Source: CAWCGU01 sp963795195 (GTDB taxonomy: Bacteria; Actinomycetota; Thermoleophilia; Solirubrobacterales; 70-9). From it: a DNA stretch of 64,000 nt. The position numbers and the translations under genes were made by a program. Below are positions 17,727 to 27,695 of the stretch, piece after piece. Each line of letters starts with the position of its first letter. Position 1 is the first letter of the stretch. The notes beneath the pieces are model-generated. The model made no database searches and was not told where the DNA came from. It saw only the letters and a list, made by a program, of their open reading frames with translations. The stretch lies in NCBI GenBank assembly GCA_963795195.1, contig CAWCGU010000006.1, forward strand, positions 1,922,001 to 1,986,000, written 5' to 3'.

Positions 17727-18713
17727 ATGGAAGATTCCTCGACCAGCGGCGAGGTCCCTGGGGTCCCAGCTTTTCTCGCGGCCGGGCACGGGCTTCCGTT
17801 TGCTGGTCTCGTCACCTTCAACCGAGCCGAGGACACCCGGCAGCTGGACGGTGCCGACCTCGTCGTCATGGGGGTTCCGTTCGACCTCGGGGCGGTGAAT
17901 CGTCCCGGCGCACGGTTCGGGCCCCACGCGATCCGGCAGCAGTCGATCTACGCAGGAGCCCTGCAGCCGATCTATCCGTGGGGCGAAGAACTGGGCAGCT
18001 CATTCCGGATTATCGACTACGGAGACCTCGCCCCGGTCCCGGGGATGGGCGCCGTTGAGTCACTGCTTCAGACGACTGAGTCGGCGGCAGCCGATGTGTT
18101 CCGAAGCGGTGCCTCCCTGCTCACCCTCGGCGGCGACCACACACTGCCCTATGGGCCCGTCCGGGCGGCCGCCAAGGCGTTCGGGAAGCTGGCTCTCATT
18201 CACCTCGATTCGCATCAGGACAGCCTCGACAGCGAGTCGCTGCCCGGTCCTCGGATGGTCAACCACGGCACGTTCGCGACTGACCTGGTCAGGGAGGGGC
18301 ACATCGACGCGTCGCGATCGGCCCAGCTCTACATCCGCACCTACCTCGACAACCCGGCCGGTTACGAGATCGTCTACGCGGATGACGCTCTGGACCTCGG
18401 CCCGCGCGAGCTCGCAGCCAAGGTGGTGGATCTGGTCGGTGACGCTCCCGTTTACATCAGCCTCGACATCGATTCCATCGACCCCGCGTACGCCCCCGGC
18501 TGTGGAACGCCGTGCCCTGGAGGGCCCAGCTCGCGCGAGGTGAGGCAATTCCTCAAGTGCCTAGACGGTCTCGACGTCGTCGCTGCCGACATCGTCGAGC
18601 TCAACCCGCTCTTTGACCCTACCCAAACGACGGCGATCCTCGCCGCATTCCTGTCTTTCGATCTCCTCCACCTGATGGGCAGCGCCCGGCGACGCCGCGG
18701 CCAACCGGGCTGA
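17727..18713 (+). CDS. Agmatinase/arginase-family ureohydrolase
   Basis: 328 residues with all metal-binding motifs of the ureohydrolase fold: LTLGGDHTLPYG, LIHLDSHQDS, and YISLDIDSIDPAYAPGCGTP. These supply the two-manganese site that hydrolyses guanidino groups (agmatine to putrescine and urea, or related substrates). The second motif is unusual (Asp-Ser-His-Gln-Asp where Asp-Ala-His-Thr-Asp is common) but keeps the metal ligands. Agmatinase, guanidinobutyrase and formimidoylglutamase cannot be told apart here. A more canonical paralogue lies at 47760. It stands alone after tRNA-Ala. Confidence 0.85.
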   Translation: MEDSSTSGEVPGVPAFLAAGHGLPFAGLVTFNRAEDTRQLDGADLVVMGVPFDLGAVNRPGARFGPHAIRQQSIYAGALQPIYPWGEELGSSFRIIDYGDLAPVPGMGAVESLLQTTESAAADVFRSGASLLTLGGDHTLPYGPVRAAAKAFGKLALIHLDSHQDSLDSESLPGPRMVNHGTFATDLVREGHIDASRSAQLYIRTYLDNPAGYEIVYADDALDLGPRELAAKVVDLVGDAPVYISLDIDSIDPAYAPGCGTPCPGGPSSREVRQFLKCLDGLDVVAADIVELNPLFDPTQTTAILAAFLSFDLLHLMGSARRRRGQPG

Positions 18714-18776
18714 TTCCTGCTCCCGAGCCTGGAGGGGGTTTAGAATCGGCGCAAAGCCACGCGAGGAGAGTTGCGC

Positions 18777-19061
18777 ATGCACGCACGCATTGTCAGATTC
18801 ACCGATGTATCGGCGGAGCGAATAGCCGAACTGGTCGCTGAGATCGAGCGGGACGACGGTCCGCCGCCTGGTGTCGAGTCGGCCGGGATGAAGCTGTTCT
18901 ACGACGACGCCCAGGGAACGGCGACCTTCATAGCCTTTTTCGAGACGAGGGAGAAGCTGGACGCCGCGGATGCGGTTTTCGAGCAGATGGACCCGGGGGA
19001 CACGCCCGGCTCGCGTGCTTCTGTCGACCGTGCCGAGGTCAAGCTCGACAGAGATATGTAA
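18777..19061 (+). CDS. Small dimeric alpha/beta-barrel-like protein
   Basis: About 94 residues. The ATG at 18777 was chosen because a GAGGAGAG ribosome-binding site ends 7 bases before it; a TTG at 18771 would be too close. The pattern beta (HARIVRFTDV), alpha (AERIAELVAEIE), beta (MKLFYDD), beta (TATFIAFFET), alpha (REKLDAADAVFEQM) and a last strand (RASVDRAEVKL) fits a ferredoxin-like ABM-type fold. Members include monooxygenases and proteins of unknown function; no catalytic residue is evident. A TAGAAT -10-like box lies at 18741, and a hairpin terminator follows at 19093. Confidence 0.7.
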   Translation: MHARIVRFTDVSAERIAELVAEIERDDGPPPGVESAGMKLFYDDAQGTATFIAFFETREKLDAADAVFEQMDPGDTPGSRASVDRAEVKLDRDM

Positions 19062-19092
19062 CGAAGTGTGTTTGCCGTGTAGGTAGGCGCTA

Positions 19093-19122
19093 ACAGGGGC
19101 GGTGAGGCGCCGCCCTGTTTTC
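19093..19122 (+). terminator. Rho-independent terminator
   Basis: ACAGGGGCG pairs with CGCCCTGT with one bulge and is followed by TTTT. It lies after the small gene at 18777 and just 10 bases before the start of the GDSL gene, so the latter's promoter would have to overlap it or it may act as an attenuator. Confidence 0.65.
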
Positions 19123-19132
19123 TGGAGGAAAG

Positions 19133-20347
19133 ATGCTTAAGACCGCACGGATGCGGCTGCTTTCGAGCACCACGTCCGTGGGTCTCGTGACGGCCGCTTG
19201 CCTTTCAATTTTCACAGCCGCCGCGACCGCTGATGGCCCCGGGGTGGGCACACCGTACGTCGCGACCATCGGCGACTCCTACATTTCGGGCGAGGCCGGA
19301 CGCTGGGCCGGGAATACGAACACGAGCTACGGCAACGTCGACGCTCTCGGCTCGACCGCGTACAGCGACACCAGCGGCGGCCCCGTGATCGCGGGCTGCG
19401 ACCGCTCGCTCTCGGCGGAGGCGCACATTGGGGCGGGCGTCGGCAGCGTCAACTTCGCCTGCTCGGGCGCCAAGACGAACACCGTCGACGGAAACAGTTT
19501 CAAGCCTGGAATCGACTTCTACGACAACGGCTCCGGCCGAATCGGGCAGGCCAGGATGCTGCAGAGCTACGCGGCCAACCACAACGTCAAGATGGTGGTG
19601 CTTTCGATCGGAGGCAACAACTTCAACTTCGCCTCGATCGTTGCCACCTGCGTCGCCGATTTCCTTTACTCCCCGTCCTGGTATCCCGACTACTGCAACG
19701 ACGACAGCTCGGTGACGAGCAACTTCACCTCGGCGAACGTCAGCGCTCAGACGACCGCGATCCGGAATGCGATCCGCAACGTGCGAACGGCGATGCAGAA
19801 TGCCGGCTACTCAAACTCGCAGTGGACGCTGGTCGTCCAGAACTACCCGTCGCCGATACCGAACAGCTCGGGCTTCCGTTACTCGCAGTCCGGGTACACG
19901 CGCCAGTCGACCGGCGGCTGCGGCTTCTGGAACAACGACGCCAACTGGGCGAACTCGACGGCGCTGCCGACGATCAACAACGCCGTCTCGAATGCCGTCG
20001 CTCAGTCGGGGCTGACGAACGTGAAGACGCTCGATCTGCGCAGCGCCTTCAATGGGCGCCGGCTGTGTGAGAACACCGTCGGCTTGCTCGAGGAGGTCGG
20101 CCTCAGCCGCTGGACGAACTCGGGTGCTGTGAACAAGACCGAGTGGATCGCGCAGATCCGCACGGTCAGCACCACCAACAGTCCGTACATGATCCAGGAG
20201 AGCCTGCACCCCAACTACTGGGGTCAGCTCGCGCTTCGCAGCTGTGTACGCCAGATCTACAACGCCGGCCTGCCGCGCAGCGGTGCCTGCTCGATCTACG
20301 GCACAGGGCTCACGTCGCGCGGTGAGCCCAACATGATCCTGCGCTAG
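19133..20347 (+). CDS. Exported SGNH/GDSL-type esterase
   Basis: A strong ribosome-binding site (GGAGGAAAG) precedes the ATG at 19133. A signal peptide (VGLVTAACLSIFTAAATA) leads to a secreted domain of about 370 residues. SGNH blocks are visible: block I ATIGDSYISGEAGRW with the nucleophile Ser, block II-like FACSGAKT, block III LSIGGNNFNFA, and block V ESLHPNYWGQ with the catalytic His. Eight or more cysteines suggest disulfides, as in Streptomyces-type secreted GDSL lipases. It hydrolyses ester bonds outside the cell; the substrate is unknown. Base composition is a little less GC-rich than its neighbours, owing to many Asn and Ser codons. Confidence 0.85.
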   Translation: MLKTARMRLLSSTTSVGLVTAACLSIFTAAATADGPGVGTPYVATIGDSYISGEAGRWAGNTNTSYGNVDALGSTAYSDTSGGPVIAGCDRSLSAEAHIGAGVGSVNFACSGAKTNTVDGNSFKPGIDFYDNGSGRIGQARMLQSYAANHNVKMVVLSIGGNNFNFASIVATCVADFLYSPSWYPDYCNDDSSVTSNFTSANVSAQTTAIRNAIRNVRTAMQNAGYSNSQWTLVVQNYPSPIPNSSGFRYSQSGYTRQSTGGCGFWNNDANWANSTALPTINNAVSNAVAQSGLTNVKTLDLRSAFNGRRLCENTVGLLEEVGLSRWTNSGAVNKTEWIAQIRTVSTTNSPYMIQESLHPNYWGQLALRSCVRQIYNAGLPRSGACSIYGTGLTSRGEPNMILR

Positions 20348-20417
20348 GCGTAGCACCGCGGGTGGCGACCGGGTGTCCGGCGCCATCCGCGGCGCTCGAA
20401 TCCGTGGCCAGGCGGCG

Positions 20418-21191
20418 CTAGGTCCCAAGGTACTCCGACTCGAGCACGAGATCTTTGAGCAGCGTCTGGTACTCGACGTGGGTCTCGTGCTCGGTCGTCC
20501 GCCAGCTGCGTCCTTCCTCGGCCTGCATGTACTCGCGGTAGTCGGGCACGCCTGGAAGCTTGACGTTGTCGGCGACGGCGACCGAGCCGTCGCGCAGCCA
20601 GCCTTGGTCGAGGATCCGCTTCAGGTCGTCGAGGTAGACGCTCTTCTCGTGGTCGATGAAGACGAAGTCGAGAGCTCCGGCGGCGAAGCCGTGCTCGGCC
20701 TCGAGCGCAGCGATCGTCTGCCCTCCGTCGCCGAGCGTCCCGTTGACGACCGTGGCCCGATCACCGATTCCGGCGTGATCCCAGATTCCCCGCGCAATCG
20801 CGGCGTTGTCGGCGTTGAATTCAAGCGAGACCAGCCTTGCTCCCGCCGGCATCACCCGCACGGTTCGCAGTGCGCTGTAGCCGCAGTAGGTCCCCAGCTC
20901 GAGCAGCAACTCGGGTTGCGCCCTGCGGATCGCGGCGTCGAGGATCTCGCCCTTCTCGTCGCCGACGTTGATCAGGAAGCTCTGCGTGTAGGCAAACTCG
21001 TCGATCTTGGCGATCACGTCGTCGATGTCGCCTCGCCGGGCGTTGGCCGCGACGTAGTCGGCGAGCGCCTGCTCGCGGCCGTCGCCGACCTGCCACTCCC
21101 TCGTCAGCCGCCTCATCCCGAGCGCCATCCGCAGCGTCGACCAGCGCAAGAAGGGAATCCGCTTGCCGCCGAGCTCGAGAAGTTTGGGCAT
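20418..21191 (-). CDS. Catechol O-methyltransferase-like SAM methyltransferase
   Basis: About 257 residues. The order of motifs matches COMT: TQSFLINVGDEKGEILDAAI, then the SAM-binding LLLELGTYCGYSALR, the acidic LVSLEFNADNAAIA, DFVFIDHEKSVYLDDL with the metal-binding Asp, and VADNVKLPGVPDY with the second Asp-Asn. These point to Mg-dependent methyl transfer to a catechol-type hydroxyl. A 60-residue N-terminal extension (LRMALGMRRLTREWQ) precedes the core, as in mycobacterial homologues. It is convergent with the GDSL gene. The ATG at 21191 was preferred over an adjoining TTG. Confidence 0.82.
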   Translation of the reverse strand: MPKLLELGGKRIPFLRWSTLRMALGMRRLTREWQVGDGREQALADYVAANARRGDIDDVIAKIDEFAYTQSFLINVGDEKGEILDAAIRRAQPELLLELGTYCGYSALRTVRVMPAGARLVSLEFNADNAAIARGIWDHAGIGDRATVVNGTLGDGGQTIAALEAEHGFAAGALDFVFIDHEKSVYLDDLKRILDQGWLRDGSVAVADNVKLPGVPDYREYMQAEEGRSWRTTEHETHVEYQTLLKDLVLESEYLGT

Positions 21192-21267
21192 CAACGGCGA
21201 CTATATGACGATGGCTGGCCGCAGGCCCATCAGTCGCCCGGCTCGAACCTGACCAGCCCATCGCGAT

Positions 21268-22026
21268 TCAACCGCCCATCGTGTGACGAATCAGCTCGGC
21301 GCGTTCGCCCGAGCCGTCAGTGTGCACGCTGAGCAGCGGCCCGACACCGGGTGCGTAGAACTTCAGTTCTTGGACCCTCGGTTCGGTCGGGACGAGGTCG
21401 CGCGTCATCAGCACGCCCGCGTTGAAGAAGCCGAAGGGAACCTGGACCTGCTCCTCACCGACTGTGATGACTGCGCCCTTGTCCTCGGCCTCACCCGCGT
21501 AGTACTCCTGGCGGTAGGTCATCCCGGGTGCCGGGTTGGCCGGCATCGCCACGCCGGCTTCGGCTCCGTCGACGCCGGCCTCGAACGAGCCGTCGTGGTT
21601 GACTGGCTTGCCGTCCTCGTAGTTGGTGACAAACTCGCCCAGGTACCAGATGTTGCCGGCCTCATCCTGGGCGTACCAGTCATCGGTGACCTCGACACGA
21701 ACCCCGTGCTGCGTGGCGGTGTCGCGGATCACCCGCGCCTCGACCCCGTTGGCGATCGTCTTCTTCTTCTTGGTCACCTTGACGACCACCTTCGATCGCT
21801 CTCCGGTCGTGTCGGTCTCACGGTAGACCCAGCGGCTGCCGACCGCCATCGGCCAATACGGGTTGGTGATCTCGGTTGTGAACTCAGCCGGATTGAGATT
21901 CACCGGCTCGCTTCCCTGCGGAAGCGACGTCGGCGGCGCTGACTGGCCGCTCGCGGTTGTTGCAACCGCGACGCTGAGCACGGCGAGGATCGCTGTTGCG
22001 GCTCTGATCTTCCAGCTGCTTCTCAT
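21268..22026 (-). CDS. Exported protein of unknown function
   Basis: 252 residues with a signal peptide (KIRAATAILAVLSVAVATTA, cleavage near SGQ-S), no lipobox cysteine and no other membrane segment. The mature part is beta-rich: YWPMAVGSRWVYRETDTTGE, KVVVKVTKKKKTIANGVEA, DDWYAQDEAGNIWYLGEF, and PGMTYRQEYYAGEAEDKGAV. The 'Gly-Ser-Arg-Trp-Val-Tyr' strand near the start recalls small beta-barrel lipoprotein families, but I cannot name it. Its neighbours, a methyltransferase and a rhomboid protease, give no clear functional clue. Confidence 0.7.
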   Translation of the reverse strand: MRSSWKIRAATAILAVLSVAVATTASGQSAPPTSLPQGSEPVNLNPAEFTTEITNPYWPMAVGSRWVYRETDTTGERSKVVVKVTKKKKTIANGVEARVIRDTATQHGVRVEVTDDWYAQDEAGNIWYLGEFVTNYEDGKPVNHDGSFEAGVDGAEAGVAMPANPAPGMTYRQEYYAGEAEDKGAVITVGEEQVQVPFGFFNAGVLMTRDLVPTEPRVQELKFYAPGVGPLLSVHTDGSGERAELIRHTMGG

Positions 22027-22153
22027 TCGTTGCTCCTGTTCTCAGTGGCCGCTCGACCGGCCGGGGTTGATTTGCGAGCGACAGTAAGCCGGTGCGATGA
22101 GAGTCAGGTGAGGCCGCGATGAGACAAGGATGAGAGCGCGACACCAGGCGTCG

Positions 22154-22990
22154 CTACGTCCGTGCCGGTGGTCCGCGTCCCGCAACGAACAACTTGATCA
22201 CCAGCAGGCCGAAGACGAAGCCGCCGACGTGCGCCATGTAGGCGACGCCTCCACCAGCGACGTCCGGCGTCGCGAATTGGCCGATCGCCGGGATGAACTG
22301 AAGCGCGAACCAGAGTCCGAGCACGAGCAGCGCAGGCAGCTCCACGAAGGTCAGGAAAACGACGAGGATGATCAGGGTCATCACGCGCGCCCTCGGGAAG
22401 AGCAGCGCGTAGCCGCCTAAGACACCTGCGACCGCCCCGCTGGCGCCGATGGTCGGCACCGTGCTCTGCGGATCGACGACGGACTGTGCGTAGACGGCCG
22501 CGATGCCGGCGAGTATGTAGAAGAAGAGGAAGCGCAGCCGGCCCATCCGATCCTCGACGTTGTTGCCGAAGATCCAGAGGAACAGCATGTTGAAGGCGAT
22601 GTGCAGGATTCCCCCGTGCATGAACATCGAGCTGAAGACGGTCACATACCAGGGCGGCTGGTCGAGCGGGATCGGCTCCAGTCCCGGGGCGCCCCGAGCG
22701 AAGCGTTGCGCTCTCTCGAAGCGGTCGCTGCCCTCGCAGACGATCGCCGCTTCGCCTTCGCGCGTGGCGGCGCCGATAAAGCAGTCGCCGTCGGCCGGGT
22801 GCGTCAGCCGGTAGGGGGTGGCGCCATAGCGAACCGAGCTCTGGTCGATCCCCGAGTCGCCGACGACGTTCAGGCCCGGCTCGGTCGAGAAGCTGAGCTG
22901 CCAGGTGAAGACGACGACGTTGAGCGCGATCAGCAGCGCGGTGACGAGCGGGAAGCGGAGCGTCGGGATGTTGTCGCGAAGCGGGATCAC
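22154..22990 (-). CDS. Rhomboid-family intramembrane serine protease
   Basis: 278 residues with about six membrane helices. It carries the rhomboid catalytic serine in PTIGASGAVAGVLGGYALLF, the catalytic histidine in YMAHVGGFVFGLLVIKLF, and the signature SSMFMHGGILHIAFNMLFLW with NNVEDRMG after it. A roughly 70-residue soluble loop with two cysteines (GDCFIGAATREG, AIVCEGSDRF) sits between helix 1 and the core. Rhomboids cut transmembrane proteins within the membrane; the substrates are unknown. It is divergent from the exported protein at 23019, with only 28 bases between the starts, so their promoters must overlap. Confidence 0.87.
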   Translation of the reverse strand: MIPLRDNIPTLRFPLVTALLIALNVVVFTWQLSFSTEPGLNVVGDSGIDQSSVRYGATPYRLTHPADGDCFIGAATREGEAAIVCEGSDRFERAQRFARGAPGLEPIPLDQPPWYVTVFSSMFMHGGILHIAFNMLFLWIFGNNVEDRMGRLRFLFFYILAGIAAVYAQSVVDPQSTVPTIGASGAVAGVLGGYALLFPRARVMTLIILVVFLTFVELPALLVLGLWFALQFIPAIGQFATPDVAGGGVAYMAHVGGFVFGLLVIKLFVAGRGPPART

Positions 22991-23018
22991 GCGCGTGGAA
23001 GCCAGCTACCGTTCGAGC

Positions 23019-24617
23019 ATGCGGAATCGAGTCGCCGGGGTCGCTTTGGCGACCATACTTGCGTTGATGCCGGTGGCGAGCGCGAACGCCGATCTACCGA
23101 GGGATCCGGCCTGCCTCGGCCTGATCGCGGGCAGCACGGGGCTGCTTGCGGTTGGCGGCTCCCTTCCGACTCCGGATACTCTCGCCGGGCGTCCCGGCGG
23201 ATTCGGCGAGCCCGTGGCCGAGCGCCTGGCGTCCCGCCTCCCCGACTCGATCCCATTCAAATCGAATCGCCAGACCTTCAGCGAGGAGTACGCGTTCGTG
23301 CTGCGCGCAGGACGCGTTTACGTGCGCCCCGCGGAGGTCGGGCGCGCCGACCCGGCCCAGCCGTGGCGCGTCCTCGAACTCCCCCCCTGCCTCGACGGGC
23401 GAGTCGAAGAGGTCACTGCCGACGGGCGCCTGCTGTTGGCGCTCGGCTCCGACCGGCAGCTCTATGCCCACGACATGCCTCATGGAGACCTCTCGCCGGA
23501 GCGCTGGACGTGGCGCTGGGGGCCCTACTTCTGGGCCGGTTCGGGGATGCGGATGTTCGGCGATGTCGGTGACTGGGCGGCCTCGGAGGAGACCTCCCGC
23601 GAGCAGTTCACCGACAGCGCCGGCCGGGAGCACGCACCGATCGGGGTCGCAACCGCGTACCTGCTGCGCGGCGACGAGCGCACGATCACGTACATCGACC
23701 CCTGGCTGGCGCCCGACGACAGCCGTCAGGTCTGCGGGCCAGGTCGCGGCACCCGCCCGCTCGCGGCGCTCTCGGGCAGCGGCTCGACGATCTTCGTAGC
23801 CGACGAGCGGGGTCGCCTCTACACGCGCTTCTACGACTTCGATGTCTCCGGCGCCAATACGGTCTTCGGCAGCTACTCCTGGGAACAGGGACGACCGGCC
23901 ACTGACGAGCGCTGGCAGCTGCCGGCTCCGGGCTGGGTGCGACAGCCGCGGCCGCGCGGGACCATCACCGCTCGGATCTCAATCGCCCGTACGGGTCGCA
24001 CGAGCGACGACCGTCTGCTCAGGGTCGAGGGCCGTAGCGCGAACGGCCGTCGCGGCTGGTTTCAGAAGGGGATCGCCAAGCGGCGCTGGAGGTTCGTGCC
24101 GGCCGCCGGGCGCCAGCAGGGCAAGCAGCTTCCGCTTGCCCATCCAAGTGCCCCCGCGGCGCCGGACGATCGCCTCTACGCCGGAACCATCGGTGGCGCG
24201 CCGGCGTCGGTGCTGAACTTCAACCCCGAGTGTTCGCCGTCGACCCTGCGTGTCGAGGTTGCCCCCGGGAAATCACTCGACCTGATTTTGCACTCGAGCG
24301 ACGGCCTGCGCCAGGAAACGCGCGCCTCCGGCCTCGACGACACACCGCGTGAGTACAACGGCGCCATCGAGGTTCCCGAGCGCCTCTCGCCCGAGGCTCG
24401 TGCCTGGGTCGCCGCGAATCTCGGCGGGGATGGGTTCGTCACCGCGCCAGTCGCCGTGACCGAGACCCGAATGCGCTTTCTGGCGCAGTGCTGGGAGCTG
24501 ACGCTCGGTGGCGCACCAGCACGCCCCGACGCAGCGCGGATCCCCCCCGATCTGGGTGCAGCCGTCGGCCGCTTCACCGAGATGCGCGACGACGGCCGCG
24601 GGCTTCCCAGTTGCTAG
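23019..24617 (+). CDS. Exported protein of unknown function
   Basis: 532 residues from the ATG at 23019, which places a signal peptide (RVAGVALATILALMPVASA) at the N terminus; the frame is open upstream but would overlap the rhomboid gene. The mature part has few hydrophobic segments and several Trp/Tyr-rich strands (RWTWRWGPYFWAGSGMRMFG, RLYTRFYDFDVSGANT). Cysteines are near both ends (DPACLGLI, LAQCWELT, GLPSC). The alternation of read-out phrases such as TADGRLLLALGSDRQLYAHD and STIFVADERGRLYTRFYD suggests a beta-propeller. I do not recognise the family. Confidence 0.65.
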   Translation: MRNRVAGVALATILALMPVASANADLPRDPACLGLIAGSTGLLAVGGSLPTPDTLAGRPGGFGEPVAERLASRLPDSIPFKSNRQTFSEEYAFVLRAGRVYVRPAEVGRADPAQPWRVLELPPCLDGRVEEVTADGRLLLALGSDRQLYAHDMPHGDLSPERWTWRWGPYFWAGSGMRMFGDVGDWAASEETSREQFTDSAGREHAPIGVATAYLLRGDERTITYIDPWLAPDDSRQVCGPGRGTRPLAALSGSGSTIFVADERGRLYTRFYDFDVSGANTVFGSYSWEQGRPATDERWQLPAPGWVRQPRPRGTITARISIARTGRTSDDRLLRVEGRSANGRRGWFQKGIAKRRWRFVPAAGRQQGKQLPLAHPSAPAAPDDRLYAGTIGGAPASVLNFNPECSPSTLRVEVAPGKSLDLILHSSDGLRQETRASGLDDTPREYNGAIEVPERLSPEARAWVAANLGGDGFVTAPVAVTETRMRFLAQCWELTLGGAPARPDAARIPPDLGAAVGRFTEMRDDGRGLPSC

Positions 24618-24655
24618 ACGGTGGAAGCGACGCCGTCCAATAGGGTGCCCGGGCG

Positions 24656-25501
24656 ATGAAGCTGGGCCTCTCGATTTTCCCCACCGACTACTCCATTGGT
24701 CCCGCCGAACTGGCGAAGATCACCGAGGAACGCGGTTTCGAGTCGATCTGGTTCCCCGAGCACACTCACATCCCCGTGTCACGGCGCACGCCCTACCCGG
24801 CCGGGGGAGAGCTGCCGACCGAGTACAGCCACCTGCTCGACCCGTTCGTCGCCCTTACCATCGCCGCGGCGGTCACCCAGCGGATCCTGCTCGGCACCGG
24901 GATCTGCCTGGTCATCGAGCGCGACCCGATTACGACCGCCAAGGAGGTCGCGAGCCTCGACCGCGTCAGCAACGGCCGCTTTCTGTTCGGGATCGGCGGC
25001 GGCTGGAACGAGGAGGAGATGGAGAACCATGGCACCGATCCGCGTCGTCGCTTCGGGTTGATGCGCGAGCGGGTCGAGGCGATGCAGGCGATCTGGACTC
25101 AAGACGAGGCCTCCTACCACGGCGAGCACGTCAGCTTCGACGCGATCTGGTCGTGGCCGAAGCCGACCCAAAAGCCATACCCGCCCGTGATTGTCGCCGG
25201 CAACTCCGACGGGGCGCTGCGGCGCGTGGTTGCGTTCGGGGACGGCTGGATGCCGAATCCCTCGACGCGGCTGACCCACCTCGCCGAGGAGATCGCCAAG
25301 CTGGAGGCGCTCGCCGCCGAGGCCGGGAGAGAGCGACCCCCGGTCACCTTCTATGCGCCCCAGCCGGACGCCGAGAAGCTCGAGCGCTTTGCAGCTGCCG
25401 GGGTCGATCGCTGCATCCTGCTGCTGCCGCCCGCCGAGCTCGACCGGCTGGAGCCGGTGCTGGAGCTCTACAGCACGCTCAACGAGCCCTACAAGGACTG
25501 A
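24656..25501 (+). CDS. LLM-class, probably F420-dependent oxidoreductase
   Basis: 281 residues of the luciferase-like TIM barrel. The pattern GFESIWFPEHTHIPVSRRTP, then AAVTQRILLGTGICLVIERD, ASLDRVSNGRFLFGIGGGWN and WPKPTQKPYPPVIVAGNSDG is typical of actinobacterial F420-dependent members (probable TIGR03619-type). They reduce or oxidise small organic substrates with coenzyme F420 or FMN. The next gene, an acyl-CoA-dehydrogenase-like flavoprotein, starts at the base after this stop, so the two are translationally coupled and may act on the same compound. Substrate unknown. Confidence 0.83.
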   Translation: MKLGLSIFPTDYSIGPAELAKITEERGFESIWFPEHTHIPVSRRTPYPAGGELPTEYSHLLDPFVALTIAAAVTQRILLGTGICLVIERDPITTAKEVASLDRVSNGRFLFGIGGGWNEEEMENHGTDPRRRFGLMRERVEAMQAIWTQDEASYHGEHVSFDAIWSWPKPTQKPYPPVIVAGNSDGALRRVVAFGDGWMPNPSTRLTHLAEEIAKLEALAAEAGRERPPVTFYAPQPDAEKLERFAAAGVDRCILLLPPAELDRLEPVLELYSTLNEPYKD

Positions 25502-26635
25502 ATGAGCGCGACGCTCGACGGTGCTCGGGATCTGGCGCCGCTGATTCGCGAGCATGCGGCAGCCGGCGAAGCGGCGCGGCGGCTGGATCCAGCGGTCGTT
25601 GCGGCGCTGCGGGACGCGGGGCTCTTCCGGATTTGTGTGCCCGCGGCGTTGGGAGGCGCGGAACTCGACCCGGCCTCGATGTTCGCGGCGATTGAGGCCG
25701 TGGCCGAGGCCGACGGCGCAGCGGGATGGTGCGTCGCCGTCAGCGCGACCGCGGGCTTGCTGGCCGCCTACCTCGATGAACCGGCGGCCCGGGAGATCGC
25801 CGGCGGCCCCGCGTCGGTTTCCTGCGGTGTGTTCGCGCCGATGGGCAGGGCAGCGGCCGCAGACGACGGCCTGAAGATCAGCGGACGCTGGAAGCTCGCC
25901 AGCGGCGTCGATCACGCCGACTGGGTCGGGCTTGGCTGCATTCGCGACGATTCGACTGCCGCGCCCGGCGAGTACGTCTACGCGATCCTGCCGCGTGCCG
26001 ACGTCGAGGTGATCGACACCTGGCACTCGCTGGGGCTGCGCGGGACGGGCAGCCACGACGCCAAGGTCGACGGCGCCGTCGTGCCGCTCGAACGAACAGC
26101 GGCGATCTTCAGCGCCGAGCCCCGGTCTCAGGCAGCGCTCTACAGGATCTCGATCTACGGAGTCTTCGCCCTCTCGATCGCGGCCGTCTGCGGCGGGATC
26201 GCGCGGGCGGCGCAGGACGCGATCCTCGATCTCGCGGGCGCAAAGGTGCCGGCAGGGGCGAGGCGCAAGCTGGCGGAGCGCGAAACCACCCAGGCTCAGC
26301 TCGCCGCCTCCGAGGGCGCCCTGCGAGCCGCCCGCGCCGGTGTCAAATCAGCTTGTGCCGCCGCCTGGAGCGAGGCCGAGGCAGGCCAGGTGGTTGGAAC
26401 GGAGAGCCGCGTGGGTCTGCGGCTGGCGGCGACGCAGATGGCCCGCACCGCTCACGACGTCGTCCAGGCCGCCCACGAGCTCGCCGGGGCCAGTTCCATC
26501 TACGAGGGCACTCCGCTCGAGCGGCTCGTCCGCGACATCAACGTCGCCACCCAGCACATGGTGATCGCACCGGCGACCTGGACGTTGAGCGGGCGTCTGA
26601 TGCTCGGGCTGGAAACCGACGCCAAACAGCTCTAG
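25502..26635 (+). CDS. Acyl-CoA dehydrogenase-fold flavoprotein (HsaA/monooxygenase-like)
   Basis: 377 residues. Features are AALRDAGLFRICVPAALGGA at the N terminus, AAWSEAEAGQVV-type C-terminal helices, the flavin-region WKLASGVDHADWVGLGC, and WHSLGLRGTGSHDAKVDGA. This last motif is shared by flavin-dependent hydroxylases of the HsaA/DszC/HpaH group rather than by classical beta-oxidation dehydrogenases. In place of the catalytic glutamate loop it has SSIYEGTPLERLVRDIN, the form seen in the monooxygenase-like branch. It would use reduced flavin and oxygen, or oxidise a ring substrate. Coupled to the LLM gene before it. Confidence 0.8.
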   Translation: MSATLDGARDLAPLIREHAAAGEAARRLDPAVVAALRDAGLFRICVPAALGGAELDPASMFAAIEAVAEADGAAGWCVAVSATAGLLAAYLDEPAAREIAGGPASVSCGVFAPMGRAAAADDGLKISGRWKLASGVDHADWVGLGCIRDDSTAAPGEYVYAILPRADVEVIDTWHSLGLRGTGSHDAKVDGAVVPLERTAAIFSAEPRSQAALYRISIYGVFALSIAAVCGGIARAAQDAILDLAGAKVPAGARRKLAERETTQAQLAASEGALRAARAGVKSACAAAWSEAEAGQVVGTESRVGLRLAATQMARTAHDVVQAAHELAGASSIYEGTPLERLVRDINVATQHMVIAPATWTLSGRLMLGLETDAKQL

Positions 26636-26656
26636 CCGGCGGAGCTCAGCTTCTGT

Positions 26657-26691
26657 GTTGATCTGGTCCCGAGTACCGGTACCGGATCAAC
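26657..26691. terminator. Hairpin between convergent genes
   Basis: GTTGATCTGGT (26657-26667) pairs with ACCGGATCAAC (26681-26691): 11 base pairs including one G-T, with a 13-base loop and no T-run on either strand. It lies between the convergent flavoprotein gene and lipA and probably terminates both. Confidence 0.55.
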
Positions 26692-26719
26692 AAGGTTCGC
26701 CGGAGGCGACCGGTTGGCG

Positions 26720-27691
<972 letters not shown>

Positions 27692-27695
27692 GCTT

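Noticed and set aside
24779..26056. A 425-codon minus-strand open frame across the LLM and acyl-CoA-dehydrogenase-like genes
   Set aside because: Antisense of two clear genes and without motifs of its own.
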